A stretch of DNA of 64,000 nt from Shewanella sp. 1CM18E (GTDB lineage Bacteria > Pseudomonadota > Gammaproteobacteria > Enterobacterales > Shewanellaceae). The notes under the pieces are model-generated. The model worked only from the letters and a program-made list of their open reading frames with translations, had not been told where the DNA came from and searched no databases. A program made the translations under genes and the position numbers. The stretch lies in the NCBI RefSeq assembly GCF_023161665.1, contig NZ_JALNTW010000015.1:1-64000 (forward strand), in the 5' to 3' direction. Position 1 is the stretch's first letter; each line of letters begins with the position of its first letter. Shown here piece after piece: positions 51,512-60,178 of this stretch.

Positions 51512-52579
51512 GTGATTGATTTTATAAGACAACATGTTTTGTCTCATTTTGGTGTTGATGCTAATGACGCCAAAGTAACCCCTTTGGGGAATGGCCATAT
51601 TAACTATACCTTTTTAGTTCGTGGATTGAACCGCGATTTTGTGCTGCAAAAAATAAATACCGATGTTTTTAAAACACCTACAGCGTTGGTGAATAATGCG
51701 CATAAAATTAGCCAGCATTTGCATAAAAAGGTCGCAGCCGCAGGCTATGGTTTACAAGTCGTCTCGCCAGAGGTTTTGGCAAATGGTGACTTGTATATTG
51801 ATCTAGGCGAACTTGGCTTTTGGCGTGGTATGAATTACCTACCTTATAGTCACAGTATCGATGTTGTGGGTTGCGAAGCTGATGCTGAAATGGCTGCCAA
51901 AGCTTTTGGTCATTTCTCAAGTGCACTTACAGAGCTTGATGCTGAGCAGATTGAAGATGTAATCCCTAATTTTCATCATCTGCCAGGGCGGATTGAGCTG
52001 CTTCAGCAGGCTATCAGCGCAGATAGTCAAAATCGAGTTGCGCAATGCCGTGACTGGATTGATTTTGTGTTGTCTCAACAAGGTTTATTGCAGGAACTCG
52101 CACAAGTTGAAACTAAGCTCCCGCACCGCATTTGCCATAACGACACCAAGATCAACAACATGCTTTTTGATAAGCGTGATATGTCTAGCTTAGCTATTAT
52201 TGATTTAGATACCTGTATGAAAGGTTATCTAATGTATGACTTTGGCGACATGGTACGTACTTTCTGTAGCCCTGAAGAGGAAGACTCTACCGCGCTAGAT
52301 AAAGTGCAGGTACGCGAGTCTATTTTTGGCGCTATCTGTAAAGGCTACTTAAGTGAGTTGGGTGATGTGCTTTCTGATGAAGAGCGCAAGAGCTTGTGGC
52401 TAGGCGCCAGAGTGATGTGTTTGATGATAGGTGTGAGGTTCTTAACTGATCACTTAAATGGCGATGTGTACTTCCAAATTCACCATGAAGGTCATAATTT
52501 AGAGCGTGCCGCCAATCAGTTCACTATGTACCAAAGTCTGCTGAATCAGCAAGACACGTTAAGCGCTTACCTAAACTAA
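51512..52579 (+). CDS. APH-fold kinase, N-acetylhexosamine kinase-like
   Basis: The 355-residue protein has the APH/choline kinase fold: GNGHINYTFLV (nucleotide loop), FVLQKINTDVFKTP, the catalytic HNDTKINNMLF and the metal-binding IDLDTCMKGYLMYDFGDMVR. The FVLQ-IN-VF segment is typical of the NahK group, which phosphorylates N-acetylhexosamines at C1. GTG at 51512 has GGAG at six bases. With the nucleotidyltransferase upstream, a sugar salvage step is the best guess. Confidence 0.75.
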   Translation: MIDFIRQHVLSHFGVDANDAKVTPLGNGHINYTFLVRGLNRDFVLQKINTDVFKTPTALVNNAHKISQHLHKKVAAAGYGLQVVSPEVLANGDLYIDLGELGFWRGMNYLPYSHSIDVVGCEADAEMAAKAFGHFSSALTELDAEQIEDVIPNFHHLPGRIELLQQAISADSQNRVAQCRDWIDFVLSQQGLLQELAQVETKLPHRICHNDTKINNMLFDKRDMSSLAIIDLDTCMKGYLMYDFGDMVRTFCSPEEEDSTALDKVQVRESIFGAICKGYLSELGDVLSDEERKSLWLGARVMCLMIGVRFLTDHLNGDVYFQIHHEGHNLERAANQFTMYQSLLNQQDTLSAYLN

Positions 52580-52621
52580 GCGTTTTATTTAATAAGACCT
52601 AGACAAGACCGTTGTTAGGAA

Positions 52622-53335
52622 TTAGACAAGATCGTCGTTAGGATAATAGTCGTTAGGAATAAGCCGAGCAGTTTGACCAATAGGTTGATACTGGCTCGGC
52701 TTATTTATTTGCTGCACCGTAAAGTCATGCCTCAGCGCTGGTTTGAGCAAATCTCCAAATATCTCCACTTGCTGATTAGCTGGGTTTAACCAAGCATCAA
52801 GCACTTCACTATTTTGTGGCAGAATCAACGGGCTGGCTTTACTGTGATATGGCATTAAGTCAGGATGTGGTGGATTAGTGATGATAGAGCAAGATGTGAT
52901 TGTTTCACCGGTTTTTGGGTGTTGCCAGTCTCGAAATAATCCGCCAAAAGCTATCGCTGAGTTCTCGGCGATAAAGTCGTGGTAATAGCTATCTTTGCCT
53001 TGCTTTTCTGTTTCGCCAAAGCCACTGGCTAGCACTAAGCAACGGCTCTCTCTAAATGGCTGAAAGCCAGCGCTATTGGGCGTATTTAGTTTATCAAATC
53101 GGCTATTAAATGAAGTGTAACGGCTGGGTTTAAAGCCTTCGTAAGCTGTTTCAAGCAGTAACCACCAGGTGGCGGTCTGTAAGCGGCGCTCGCCATCAAT
53201 CTCGCGCACAATACTGATGTCATTAGTCGGCATTTTAAAGCGGCCAAACAGCATCTCTTGCTGGTTTTTAATCCGCAAGTCTTCCATCAATGCTTGTACA
53301 AACATGTCATCAATAATGTTGAGTCGACCGCACAT
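52622..53335 (-). CDS. SOS response-associated peptidase family (YedK/HMCES-like)
   Basis: SRAP proteins crosslink to abasic sites in single-stranded DNA through the Cys that follows the initiator Met and so protect them. The 237-residue protein begins MCGRLN, so Cys2 is in place; NSRFDKL, the active-site Glu in SGFGETEKQ and His in YHSKASPLIL are also seen. Relative to E. coli YedK the GFYEW element is changed to GFGET, a less usual form. It stands alone on the minus strand. Confidence 0.85.
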   Translation of the reverse strand: MCGRLNIIDDMFVQALMEDLRIKNQQEMLFGRFKMPTNDISIVREIDGERRLQTATWWLLLETAYEGFKPSRYTSFNSRFDKLNTPNSAGFQPFRESRCLVLASGFGETEKQGKDSYYHDFIAENSAIAFGGLFRDWQHPKTGETITSCSIITNPPHPDLMPYHSKASPLILPQNSEVLDAWLNPANQQVEIFGDLLKPALRHDFTVQQINKPSQYQPIGQTARLIPNDYYPNDDLV

Positions 53336-53446
53336 GGAAATGTCTCTAATTACCTAAGGTGTTGCTAAGAGTATGGCTGTGGTTGAAGCTAAACACTAGT
53401 AAGATAAGGCTTCTTGCTGAGCAGCTGAAGCTCGAATTGCAGACGT

Positions 53447-53483
53447 AAAAAATGCCAGTAAGCAAGCTTACTGGCATTTTCTA
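53447..53483. terminator. bidirectional terminator after the enolase-family gene
   Basis: The perfect 13-bp arms AATGCCAGTAAGC and GCTTACTGGCATT around AA are flanked by T-runs on both sides. It lies about 80 bases past the stop of the enolase-superfamily gene on the minus strand. Confidence 0.85.
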
Positions 53484-53560
53484 TTTAGTCACTCAATTAA
53501 ACCAGCACTGGGCGAATCGTTCACTCGATGCTGATTTTCTCAGTGCTAGGTTACGCGATG

Positions 53561-54682
53561 CTAGTTCACACGGTACTTGGCAATCAACTCTTCGTCTAGC
53601 TCGATACCTAAACCTGGCTTGTCGCATACGGCTACATAGCCGTTGTCGAACTGTAGCTGGTTTTTCACTAAGCTAGTGAACAGTGGGCTGCTGCTCTGTG
53701 AGAACTCCATTAGCGTGCCTTGTTCGCAAGCCGCTAAGAAATGCACTGAAGCATGCAACAAAATACCTGTGCTGAAACCATGAGGGATCAGCTGAGTACC
53801 GTTCATTTGCGCGATATCGTAAATCTTCTTCATTTCAGTGATACCACCACAACGGGTGATGTCTGGCTGAACGATATCGGCATTAGACTTAGTGATGAAC
53901 TCTTGGAACTCGTAACGCGTAGTCAAAGACTCACCGCCAGCAATCTTTTGCGACACTTGGCGTGATAGCTTTTCATAACTGATCAAGCTGTCAGCTAATA
54001 CCGGCTCTTCAATCCAGTTGAGGTTAAACTCTTCTAGACGCTTTGCCATCATGGCTGAATGACCACAAGTGTGCCACTTAGACGCTAAGTCGATCTGCAC
54101 TTCCATCTCAGGACCTGCCGCTTCACGTACCGCTTTAACAATGGCGTAGTCAGTGTCTGGGTCATCGCCCATCACGCCGCCGCCAAACTTAATGCTGGTA
54201 AAGCCTTGGTCTTTCAAGCCTTGTACAACGGCTACGTTGTCTTCTGGCTTGTCAGCTGGAATGAAAGTACCGTAACAACGGATTTTTTCACGGTACTTAC
54301 CGCCTAGTAACGTATGTACTGGCACACCGTAGAACTGACCGGCGATATCCCACAGGGCGATGTCTATAGCGCTAATGGCGTGAATGCCTGCACCGCGACG
54401 ACCCATGTAGTTAGAACCCCAGTACATCTTGTTCCACAGACGCTCGATTTCTAGCGCGTTTTCACCAATCAACAGACGCTTAAGACCGTTGCAGTAGAAG
54501 TTAGTTTGTGGCGCCTCGATACAAGCTTGAACCACTAGCGGGCTAGAGTCAGCTTCGCCAACACCCACGATACCTTTATCAGTGTGCACCTTAACGATGA
54601 CGGCGTCTTCACCCCATTCACAATCGGCATCCATTGCTGGAACGCGTAGGTGGATAACTTCAATATCGGTAATTTTCAACAT
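53561..54682 (-). CDS. mandelate racemase/muconate lactonizing enzyme family protein
   Basis: The 373-residue enolase-superfamily enzyme has the three metal ligands in QIDLASKW (Asp), WIEEP (Glu) and GGESL (Glu). A His-Asp dyad of the mandelate racemase type is present: Asp in VQPDITRCGG and His in LIPHGFSTG. The position of KxK reads IKFGGG, with a single Lys. The set suits an acid-sugar dehydratase or a racemase. The gene follows the BCCT carrier by three bases, so its substrate is probably imported by it. Confidence 0.85.
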   Translation of the reverse strand: MLKITDIEVIHLRVPAMDADCEWGEDAVIVKVHTDKGIVGVGEADSSPLVVQACIEAPQTNFYCNGLKRLLIGENALEIERLWNKMYWGSNYMGRRGAGIHAISAIDIALWDIAGQFYGVPVHTLLGGKYREKIRCYGTFIPADKPEDNVAVVQGLKDQGFTSIKFGGGVMGDDPDTDYAIVKAVREAAGPEMEVQIDLASKWHTCGHSAMMAKRLEEFNLNWIEEPVLADSLISYEKLSRQVSQKIAGGESLTTRYEFQEFITKSNADIVQPDITRCGGITEMKKIYDIAQMNGTQLIPHGFSTGILLHASVHFLAACEQGTLMEFSQSSSPLFTSLVKNQLQFDNGYVAVCDKPGLGIELDEELIAKYRVN

Positions 54683-54685
54683 GAT

Positions 54686-56269
54686 TTATTTCTCTGCAAC
54701 GTCATCAAACTTGTGGTTTGATAGGAATTTCTTTAGACCGAACATACATAGCATTAGTACGATTACAAATGGTGCCGCAGTTAGGGTTACCGCTGTTTTC
54801 AAGGTGTCTAGGGATGCATTGATATATAGCATTGCTAGCGGTAATAGACTTAGCATCACACACCAGAACACGCGTAGCTCACGGCTTGGATCTTGACCTT
54901 GCTTTAGGTTCTTAGTGCTTACCGCCGCTACAGTAAACGCAGTCGCATCTAAGTGAGAAGCTAGGAACAACATCATTAGTACGAAGTAGAATACTGACAA
55001 GATGGTACCAAATGGCAGGTTAGCAATTAGCTGAGCCACTGCGATGTCGCCACTTGCACTGTTTAGTAGTGCCGGTGCATTCACCACACCGTCAACCATA
55101 GCGTCAACAGAGTAACCTGTTAGGGCGCCGAAGAAGAACCAACAACCCGCACAGCCACCGGCAATCAGACCTAATACTACCTGACGGATAGTACGACCCT
55201 TAGAAATACGGGTAACGAAGATTGCTACTGCTGGAGTGTAAGTGAACCAGTACAACCAGTAGAACACAGTCCAGTCTTTGTTGAAGGTGCCGCCATTTGT
55301 TGCGTCAGTAAACAGGCTCATCTCAACGAAGTTAGTCAGAGTCAGACCTAGTGAGTTAACAAAGAAGTCAACGATGAAGCCGGTGTCACCTAGAACCAAT
55401 ACAACCACAGCGAACACAAAACACATACCACATGCAGCGTGAGCGATTTTTTGTAGACCTTCAGCAATACCGATGTAAGAGCTTAGGGTAAAGGTTAGAG
55501 TAATAAGTGCTAATAGAATCGTCTTCATCGCGAAGGTGTTTTCCATGCCAAACAGCTCAGCAAAACCAGTTGATACTGTGTTTACCGTAACTGTAGTGGT
55601 TAGGATAAGACCACCAAACGTCGCGAATAGGAAGATAAGATCCAGCGTGCGACCCATAACACGGCTAGCCGTGCTGTCTTCTTTCATGCCAAGGATAGAA
55701 ACCATTAACGATGATAGGTTAAGACCTTTAGCGCGGTTTACGTGGAAGTGGTACGCCATTGCGATAGACGCAAGACCGTAGATAGCCCAAGGGGTAATAC
55801 CCCAGTGGAACATCACGTAAGACAAACTAGTACGCAGCGCTTCGTTGCTCTGGCCTTCAATGTTTAGACCAATACCATTGTAGTAGTAAGCCCATTCCAT
55901 AAACGCCCAGTACATAGTAGCCGAACCTAAACCAGCACAGATAAACATGAACAACCAGCTCATGTTGCTGTATTCAGGCGCGCCATCGCCAAGCTTAATG
56001 GTGCCGTAACGGCTGGTTGCGATGTACAACATGGTACAAACAGATGCAAAGGCAAACAGCTGAATGAAAGAACCAAAAGTATTGGTTAATGCTGCGAACG
56101 CAGTTTTACCGGCTGCTTGCACTTGATCTGGGTTAAATACCAGCATCATTACAACTGCAAATACCACGGCCAAGCTTACTGAGATCAGCAGCTTGTCGTT
56201 TTGCACTTTATCGTTTTGAACTGGGGAAGCAGTTTGTTCTGCTGCCGGTGTCGCTGTTGTATCAGTCAC
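54686..56269 (-). CDS. BCCT-family transporter
   Basis: The 527-residue carrier has twelve membrane segments and the BCCT signature region on helix 8, read here as WTVFYWLYWFTYTPAVAIFV. Betaine and carnitine carriers usually have YWAWWxxW there; this one lacks two of the Trp residues of the aromatic cage. It may therefore carry something other than a quaternary amine. The start is GTG at 56269, seven bases after AAGGA. It is divergent from the UxaA genes. Confidence 0.88.
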   Translation of the reverse strand: MTDTTATPAAEQTASPVQNDKVQNDKLLISVSLAVVFAVVMMLVFNPDQVQAAGKTAFAALTNTFGSFIQLFAFASVCTMLYIATSRYGTIKLGDGAPEYSNMSWLFMFICAGLGSATMYWAFMEWAYYYNGIGLNIEGQSNEALRTSLSYVMFHWGITPWAIYGLASIAMAYHFHVNRAKGLNLSSLMVSILGMKEDSTASRVMGRTLDLIFLFATFGGLILTTTVTVNTVSTGFAELFGMENTFAMKTILLALITLTFTLSSYIGIAEGLQKIAHAACGMCFVFAVVVLVLGDTGFIVDFFVNSLGLTLTNFVEMSLFTDATNGGTFNKDWTVFYWLYWFTYTPAVAIFVTRISKGRTIRQVVLGLIAGGCAGCWFFFGALTGYSVDAMVDGVVNAPALLNSASGDIAVAQLIANLPFGTILSVFYFVLMMLFLASHLDATAFTVAAVSTKNLKQGQDPSRELRVFWCVMLSLLPLAMLYINASLDTLKTAVTLTAAPFVIVLMLCMFGLKKFLSNHKFDDVAEK

Positions 56270-56294
56270 GACTACATCCTTACAAAAGGTAGAA

Positions 56295-56325
56295 GTGCGG
56301 CTTACGTATATTAGGTAAACCGCAC
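56295..56325 (-). promoter_or_regulatory. leader hairpin of the BCCT operon
   Basis: GTGCGGCTTAC pairs with GTAAACCGCAC over 11 positions with one mismatch (a wobble in RNA). It starts 26 bases before the BCCT start codon, so it can affect translation or serve as an operator. Confidence 0.45.
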
Positions 56326-56763
56326 AGGGAATTTTAATCGGGCGGATTTTGAGCGAGTTTGGCGCAGAGTGACAACAATAAAAGCTTATTTAGCTATTAT
56401 CAAATGTAATAGTAAGAGCTAGGTCACGTAGGCGGTTTTACCATTGTGATGGCTTAAACAATAAACTTTCTGTAGTGATTTATCAGTCGAGGTAGAGTCT
56501 GTGTGGTAGCTGTTAATAGCTTGTGTTGCTAACTTGGCAATTGTGTAGTCTACATCGCCTTTTTCAAGCCGCAAAAGCTGATTGACAGAAATACGGCACC
56601 ACAAACAAAGTCGCCAAGCTGGTTGCATTAGCTGCTGTTATTAGCAAAAGAGATAGCACTCAAAATGGATGCTGCATCACATTTCATATAAACCAAGCCT
56701 ATTTGAGGGCGCAAGATGGCAATTTGTGGATTGAAAAATAGCAAAAAACAATTAAATTGTAGG
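56326..56763. other. divergent control region of the catabolic locus
   Basis: This AT-rich stretch should hold both divergent promoters. A palindromic element CTATTA-N7-TAATAG at 56394-56412 is a candidate LysR site. A short open frame at 56419-56628 (minus) has no family features and is probably chance. I see nothing else. Confidence 0.45.
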
Positions 56764-56776
56764 ATTGTCTGACAAT
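56764..56776 (+). promoter_or_regulatory. putative GntR (FadR/FCD-type) operator
   Basis: ATTGTCTGACAAT is a perfect 6-bp palindrome around one base, the form typical for FCD-type GntR proteins. It lies 13 bases before the UxaA small-subunit ATG, where bound protein would block transcription. A GntR/FCD gene is encoded 2.6 kb downstream. Confidence 0.6.
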
Positions 56777-56789
56777 TTTCGCTAGTAGA

Positions 56790-57125
56790 ATGAAAAAAGC
56801 CATCCAGCTCGACCCTAACGACAACGTAGCCACGCTACTTGTTGATGCCGTTAAAGGCGATGAGATAGAAATTATCTCCGCCAACAATCAAGTCATTGAT
56901 CTAGTGACCTGCCTTCAAGCCATTACTTTTGGTAATAAAGTGGCGTTAACTGATATTGCCGACCAGCAACTAATTACTAAAGCGGGTTACCCAGTAGGTG
57001 TGGCGATTATGACTATCCCTCGCGGTGAATTAGCCCATGTACAAAATGTGCGTAGCCAACGATTAGATATTCCTGACAACATCATTGAAGAAATTATTAA
57101 ACAGATGGGCATTGAGCAAGCATGA
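56790..57125 (+). CDS. UxaA-family small subunit (SAF domain)
   Basis: The 111-residue protein is the SAF-domain part of altronate dehydratase-like enzymes (LDPNDNVATLLVDAVKGDEIEII, ALTDIADQQLITKAGYPVGVAI, HVQNVRSQR). Where the longer enzymes are one chain, here small and large parts are separate genes, as in sulfolactate sulfo-lyase SuyA/SuyB. It should act with the next gene, which it overlaps by four bases (ATGA). It sits right after a putative GntR operator. Confidence 0.85.
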   Translation: MKKAIQLDPNDNVATLLVDAVKGDEIEIISANNQVIDLVTCLQAITFGNKVALTDIADQQLITKAGYPVGVAIMTIPRGELAHVQNVRSQRLDIPDNIIEEIIKQMGIEQA

Positions 57126-58303
57126 TGAACACATTTATGGGTTTTGGCCGCGCCGACGGCACAGTAGGTATTCGTAATCATGTATTGATTATGGCGGTAG
57201 ATGAATGTTGCGACGGCATCGCTCGCGCCATCGCCGACAGTATCGATAACGGTATCGTCGTCACCAACTACAACACCTGTATGTATGGTGGTAACGAAGA
57301 GATGATCAACACCATGGTGCATACGGGCAATAACCCCAATGTCGCCGGTGTACTGGTGCTGGCGATGGGCTGCGGCAGTATTGATCCTGAAATCGTTGCC
57401 GCGCCTATCCGCGCAACAGGGCGCGAAGCGTTTTCGTTAGTGTGTATCAAGCAGCAAGGCACGCGCGCCACCATCAATCAAGGTAAAGCATTCGCACAAG
57501 AGTTACAGCAAGCCGCTAATGCCGCGCCGCGAATAGAAACGCCGATTTCTAAGTTAGTGATTGGGGTAAAATGTGGCGGTTCAGATACCAGCTCTGGCAT
57601 TGCTTCTAACCCGAGTGTTGGCCGCGCGGTTGATACCTTAGTGGATTTAGGCGCAACCGCGATTGCCGGTGAGTTAATTGAGCTTGTGGGCTGTGAAACC
57701 ATTTTGCGTCAGCGCGCGGTGTCGCCTGAGGTAGCTGACAAACTAGAGCGCTTAATTCATGAAGAAGAAGCGCGCTGGCACGTAGACGGTGCTGAAGTCG
57801 AGACAATGAGCATTGGTAACAGTGTTGGTGGCCTTACTACACTGGAAGAGAAGTCTTTTGGCGCGCTGAGTAAAACCGGTACTCGTCCAATTCAAGGCGT
57901 GTTGCAGATAAACCATCTGGTGCATGAAAAGCCGACTACCGCAGGTTTTTACCTATCAGAAGCCACACATCTGTGCGGTAGTGCAGGCATGCACTTTGCG
58001 GCACTGGGCGCACAGCTAATCTTATGGACAACCGGCGGCGCAGGCTTTAATAACCCCATCGTGCCAGTGATCCGTGTGAGCGGTAACCAATATTTGCTAA
58101 ATGAAGATATAGATATTGACGCTTCTGGTATCATGCGCGCCGAAGAAGGTGTAGAAAGTGTTGCTGAGCGCATTGTCGCCAAAGTTGCCTGTGTAGCCCA
58201 AGGCCAGCAGACCAATATTGAAGAGATTGGTTACAGCTATTGCAGCTTGTACCAAAAAGACCAACGCTTAGAAACGGTATTACGTTTTAAGCCAGGCTGC
58301 TAA
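57122..58303 (+). CDS. UxaA-family large subunit (altronate dehydratase / sulfolactate lyase-like)
   Basis: The 393-residue catalytic subunit has family segments GFGRADGTVGIRNHVLIM, LAMGCGSID, VKCGGSDTSSGIASNPSVG (with the metal-ligand Cys) and the C-terminal TTGGAGFNNPIVPVIRVSGN. Members remove water from altronate or galactarate, or sulfite from sulfolactate. Which it is cannot be read here. It overlaps the small subunit gene and is followed by LysR and GntR regulator genes. Confidence 0.85.
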   Translation: MMNTFMGFGRADGTVGIRNHVLIMAVDECCDGIARAIADSIDNGIVVTNYNTCMYGGNEEMINTMVHTGNNPNVAGVLVLAMGCGSIDPEIVAAPIRATGREAFSLVCIKQQGTRATINQGKAFAQELQQAANAAPRIETPISKLVIGVKCGGSDTSSGIASNPSVGRAVDTLVDLGATAIAGELIELVGCETILRQRAVSPEVADKLERLIHEEEARWHVDGAEVETMSIGNSVGGLTTLEEKSFGALSKTGTRPIQGVLQINHLVHEKPTTAGFYLSEATHLCGSAGMHFAALGAQLILWTTGGAGFNNPIVPVIRVSGNQYLLNEDIDIDASGIMRAEEGVESVAERIVAKVACVAQGQQTNIEEIGYSYCSLYQKDQRLETVLRFKPGC

Positions 58304-58409
58304 TCAGTTTTAACGTATTAGCAGTTAATAATTGTTAGCTGTTAATCGTTAATAGTGCAATGCCCTTATCCTACAACGTTGCGGTAGGGGCTTACCATCG
58401 CAGGATGTT

Positions 58410-59315
58410 ATGAATACAACTCAAGTTAGTTCAGCAAGTGCCCGCTTACCGCAGTTATCTTGGTTTATGGCATTTAAAGCGGTGGCAGATAAGCAAAGCT
58501 TTACCGAGGCTAGCCGCGAACTGTGTCTGACCCAGTCAGCCATTAGCCAACAAGTGGCTAAACTTGAGGCCGTGCTGCGGACAAAGTTGTTTTATCGTGG
58601 TGGCAGACAAATTCAATTAACCGAAGATGGTAAGCGATTACTGTTACAGATCAATCAGCCGATCCAAGAGTTAATGGGCGTGGTTGACGGTTTCCATAAT
58701 GATGCCGAGCACTACACGCTGCACATTGAGATGGAGCCTGTGTTTAGCCGCCAAGTGATCAGTAAATTACTGCCTAAGTTCTTGGCTCAGTACCCTAAGT
58801 TATTAGTCGGGCAGATGCTGACCACCAATCACTTTGACTTTTTACCGCAAACCGAACTCGCCATTAAGTGGGGCGACGGTGAATGGGAAGGGTTTGATTC
58901 GCAGTTTTTGTGTAGTCTAGATTATGTGCCGGTGTGCTCGCCAGAGTACCTCAAGCGCAAACCGCTCACCAAGCCAGCAGACTTAGCCGATGCCAGTATT
59001 ATTCATGACCGAGACAACTTCGACTGGCGCTATTGGCTAAATTATTATCCAGTGGCCAAGCTAGAGCTGCAAAAGTGCCATTACGCCAGTGAAAGCCAAG
59101 TGGTGATGTCGCTGGCCATGAGTGGCTTAGGTGTGGCAGTGTGTGCCCATCAGCAGATCCAAGAAGAGCTTGCCGATGGTCGTTTGGTGATGCCGTTTCC
59201 TGAGTTAAAAGTGCGCCATCAGCGGGCATATTATATTTTGACTCGTAAAAATAAGCCGTTATCGCCACAAGCCCATAGCTTTATTCAGTTTGTTCACCAA
59301 GCCATGCTGGAGTAG
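58410..59315 (+). CDS. LysR-family transcriptional regulator (GcvA-like)
   Basis: The 301-residue regulator has an N-terminal winged helix (FKAVADKQSFTEASRELCLTQSAISQQVAKLE) and a C-terminal effector domain (VPVCSPEYLKRKPLTKPADLAD, ASESQVVMSLAMSGLGVAVC). It belongs to the GcvA-like branch. It lies 106 bases past the UxaA large subunit, on the same strand, and probably controls the catabolic genes. Its ATG follows AGGA closely. Confidence 0.88.
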   Translation: MNTTQVSSASARLPQLSWFMAFKAVADKQSFTEASRELCLTQSAISQQVAKLEAVLRTKLFYRGGRQIQLTEDGKRLLLQINQPIQELMGVVDGFHNDAEHYTLHIEMEPVFSRQVISKLLPKFLAQYPKLLVGQMLTTNHFDFLPQTELAIKWGDGEWEGFDSQFLCSLDYVPVCSPEYLKRKPLTKPADLADASIIHDRDNFDWRYWLNYYPVAKLELQKCHYASESQVVMSLAMSGLGVAVCAHQQIQEELADGRLVMPFPELKVRHQRAYYILTRKNKPLSPQAHSFIQFVHQAMLE

Positions 59316-59397
59316 CTCCGACATTAGTCGAGTTTATTTCACTTGTTTGGTTACTTAACATGATACCTACGCACTATTTGAGCCATCAGTAAACGAT

Positions 59398-60060
59398 ATG
59401 AAAATCATTAAAGAAAGTTTGGAGTCGCAGGCCATTCGTTATCTGCGCACGCATATATTGGAAGGCCATATCAAACTCGGCGAAAAGCTGGTGGAGAGTG
59501 CGTTAGCCAAGCAGCTAGAGCTGTCGCGCAGCACGGTGCGTATGGCGCTAAACTCGCTAGTCAATGAGGGGCTAGTGATTCAAAAGCCCTATTCGGGCTG
59601 GCAAGTGGTTGAGATAAATGAGCAAGATTTATGGGAGCTGTATCATTTACGTGTTGCGCTAGAAAGTGAAGCCGCCGCGATGGCTGCTAAGTGGGCCAGC
59701 AGCGATGATAAGCGCCGCTTAGCGGACTTCTTTCAAGAGTATCAACTGTTGTGTTTACAGCATGGTGATGACACCCGCCGCATCAGTGAAATGGACTGGC
59801 AATTACATCAGCTGATCATTGAGATCTGCGGCAGTGAACGCATGCTCAATCAATATAAGCAGATCTTATATCCACTGCAGGCTTACATTGCCATTACTCA
59901 CCAAGATTACGACTTGTCTGACAGCGCCTCAAGCCATCAGGCCTTAGTGCAAGCTATCTGTGCAGGCAACCCTGAAACCGCCGCCGAGCAAGCAAGAGCT
60001 AACATCACCCCGATGTTCCGTACTGATTTAGCGAAAAGTGATTTAGTGAAGACGGATTAA
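59398..60060 (+). CDS. GntR-family regulator, FCD subgroup
   Basis: The 220-residue protein has an N-terminal GntR winged helix (QAIRYLRTHILEGHIKLGEKLVESALAKQLELSRSTVRMAL) and an FCD ligand domain with metal-binding type residues (DWQLHQLIIEICGSERM, SSHQALVQAICAGNPETAAEQARANI). It is the best candidate for binding ATTGTCTGACAAT upstream of the UxaA genes. FCD ligands are often organic acids or sugar acids, which fits the locus. Confidence 0.88.
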   Translation: MKIIKESLESQAIRYLRTHILEGHIKLGEKLVESALAKQLELSRSTVRMALNSLVNEGLVIQKPYSGWQVVEINEQDLWELYHLRVALESEAAAMAAKWASSDDKRRLADFFQEYQLLCLQHGDDTRRISEMDWQLHQLIIEICGSERMLNQYKQILYPLQAYIAITHQDYDLSDSASSHQALVQAICAGNPETAAEQARANITPMFRTDLAKSDLVKTD

Positions 60061-60088
60061 TTACTCTCGTTTTTTAACGTCATGAACG

Positions 60089-60108
60089 TTACACGCTATA
60101 GCGTGTAA
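60089..60108. repeat. perfect 20-bp palindrome after the GntR gene
   Basis: TTACACGCTATAGCGTGTAA is self-complementary with no loop. It lies 28 bases after the GntR stop, next to AACGT-N5-ACGTT (60077-60091). It may end the GntR transcript or bind a regulator. Confidence 0.6.
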
Positions 60109-60112
60109 AACA

Positions 60113-60151
60113 AAACAGGCCCATATGACGTTACGCCATATGGGCCTGTTT
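60113..60151. terminator. bidirectional terminator between the GntR and CNT genes
   Basis: The perfect 15-bp arms AAACAGGCCCATATG and CATATGGGCCTGTTT with a 9-base loop lie between convergent genes. Confidence 0.8.
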
Positions 60152-60178
60152 GCTAACTAGCCGCTAAAAATGGGCTAC

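Noticed and set aside
56419..56628. Small minus-strand frame in the BCCT-UxaA gap
   Set aside because: It has no recognisable domain, signal or ribosome site and lies in an expected promoter region.
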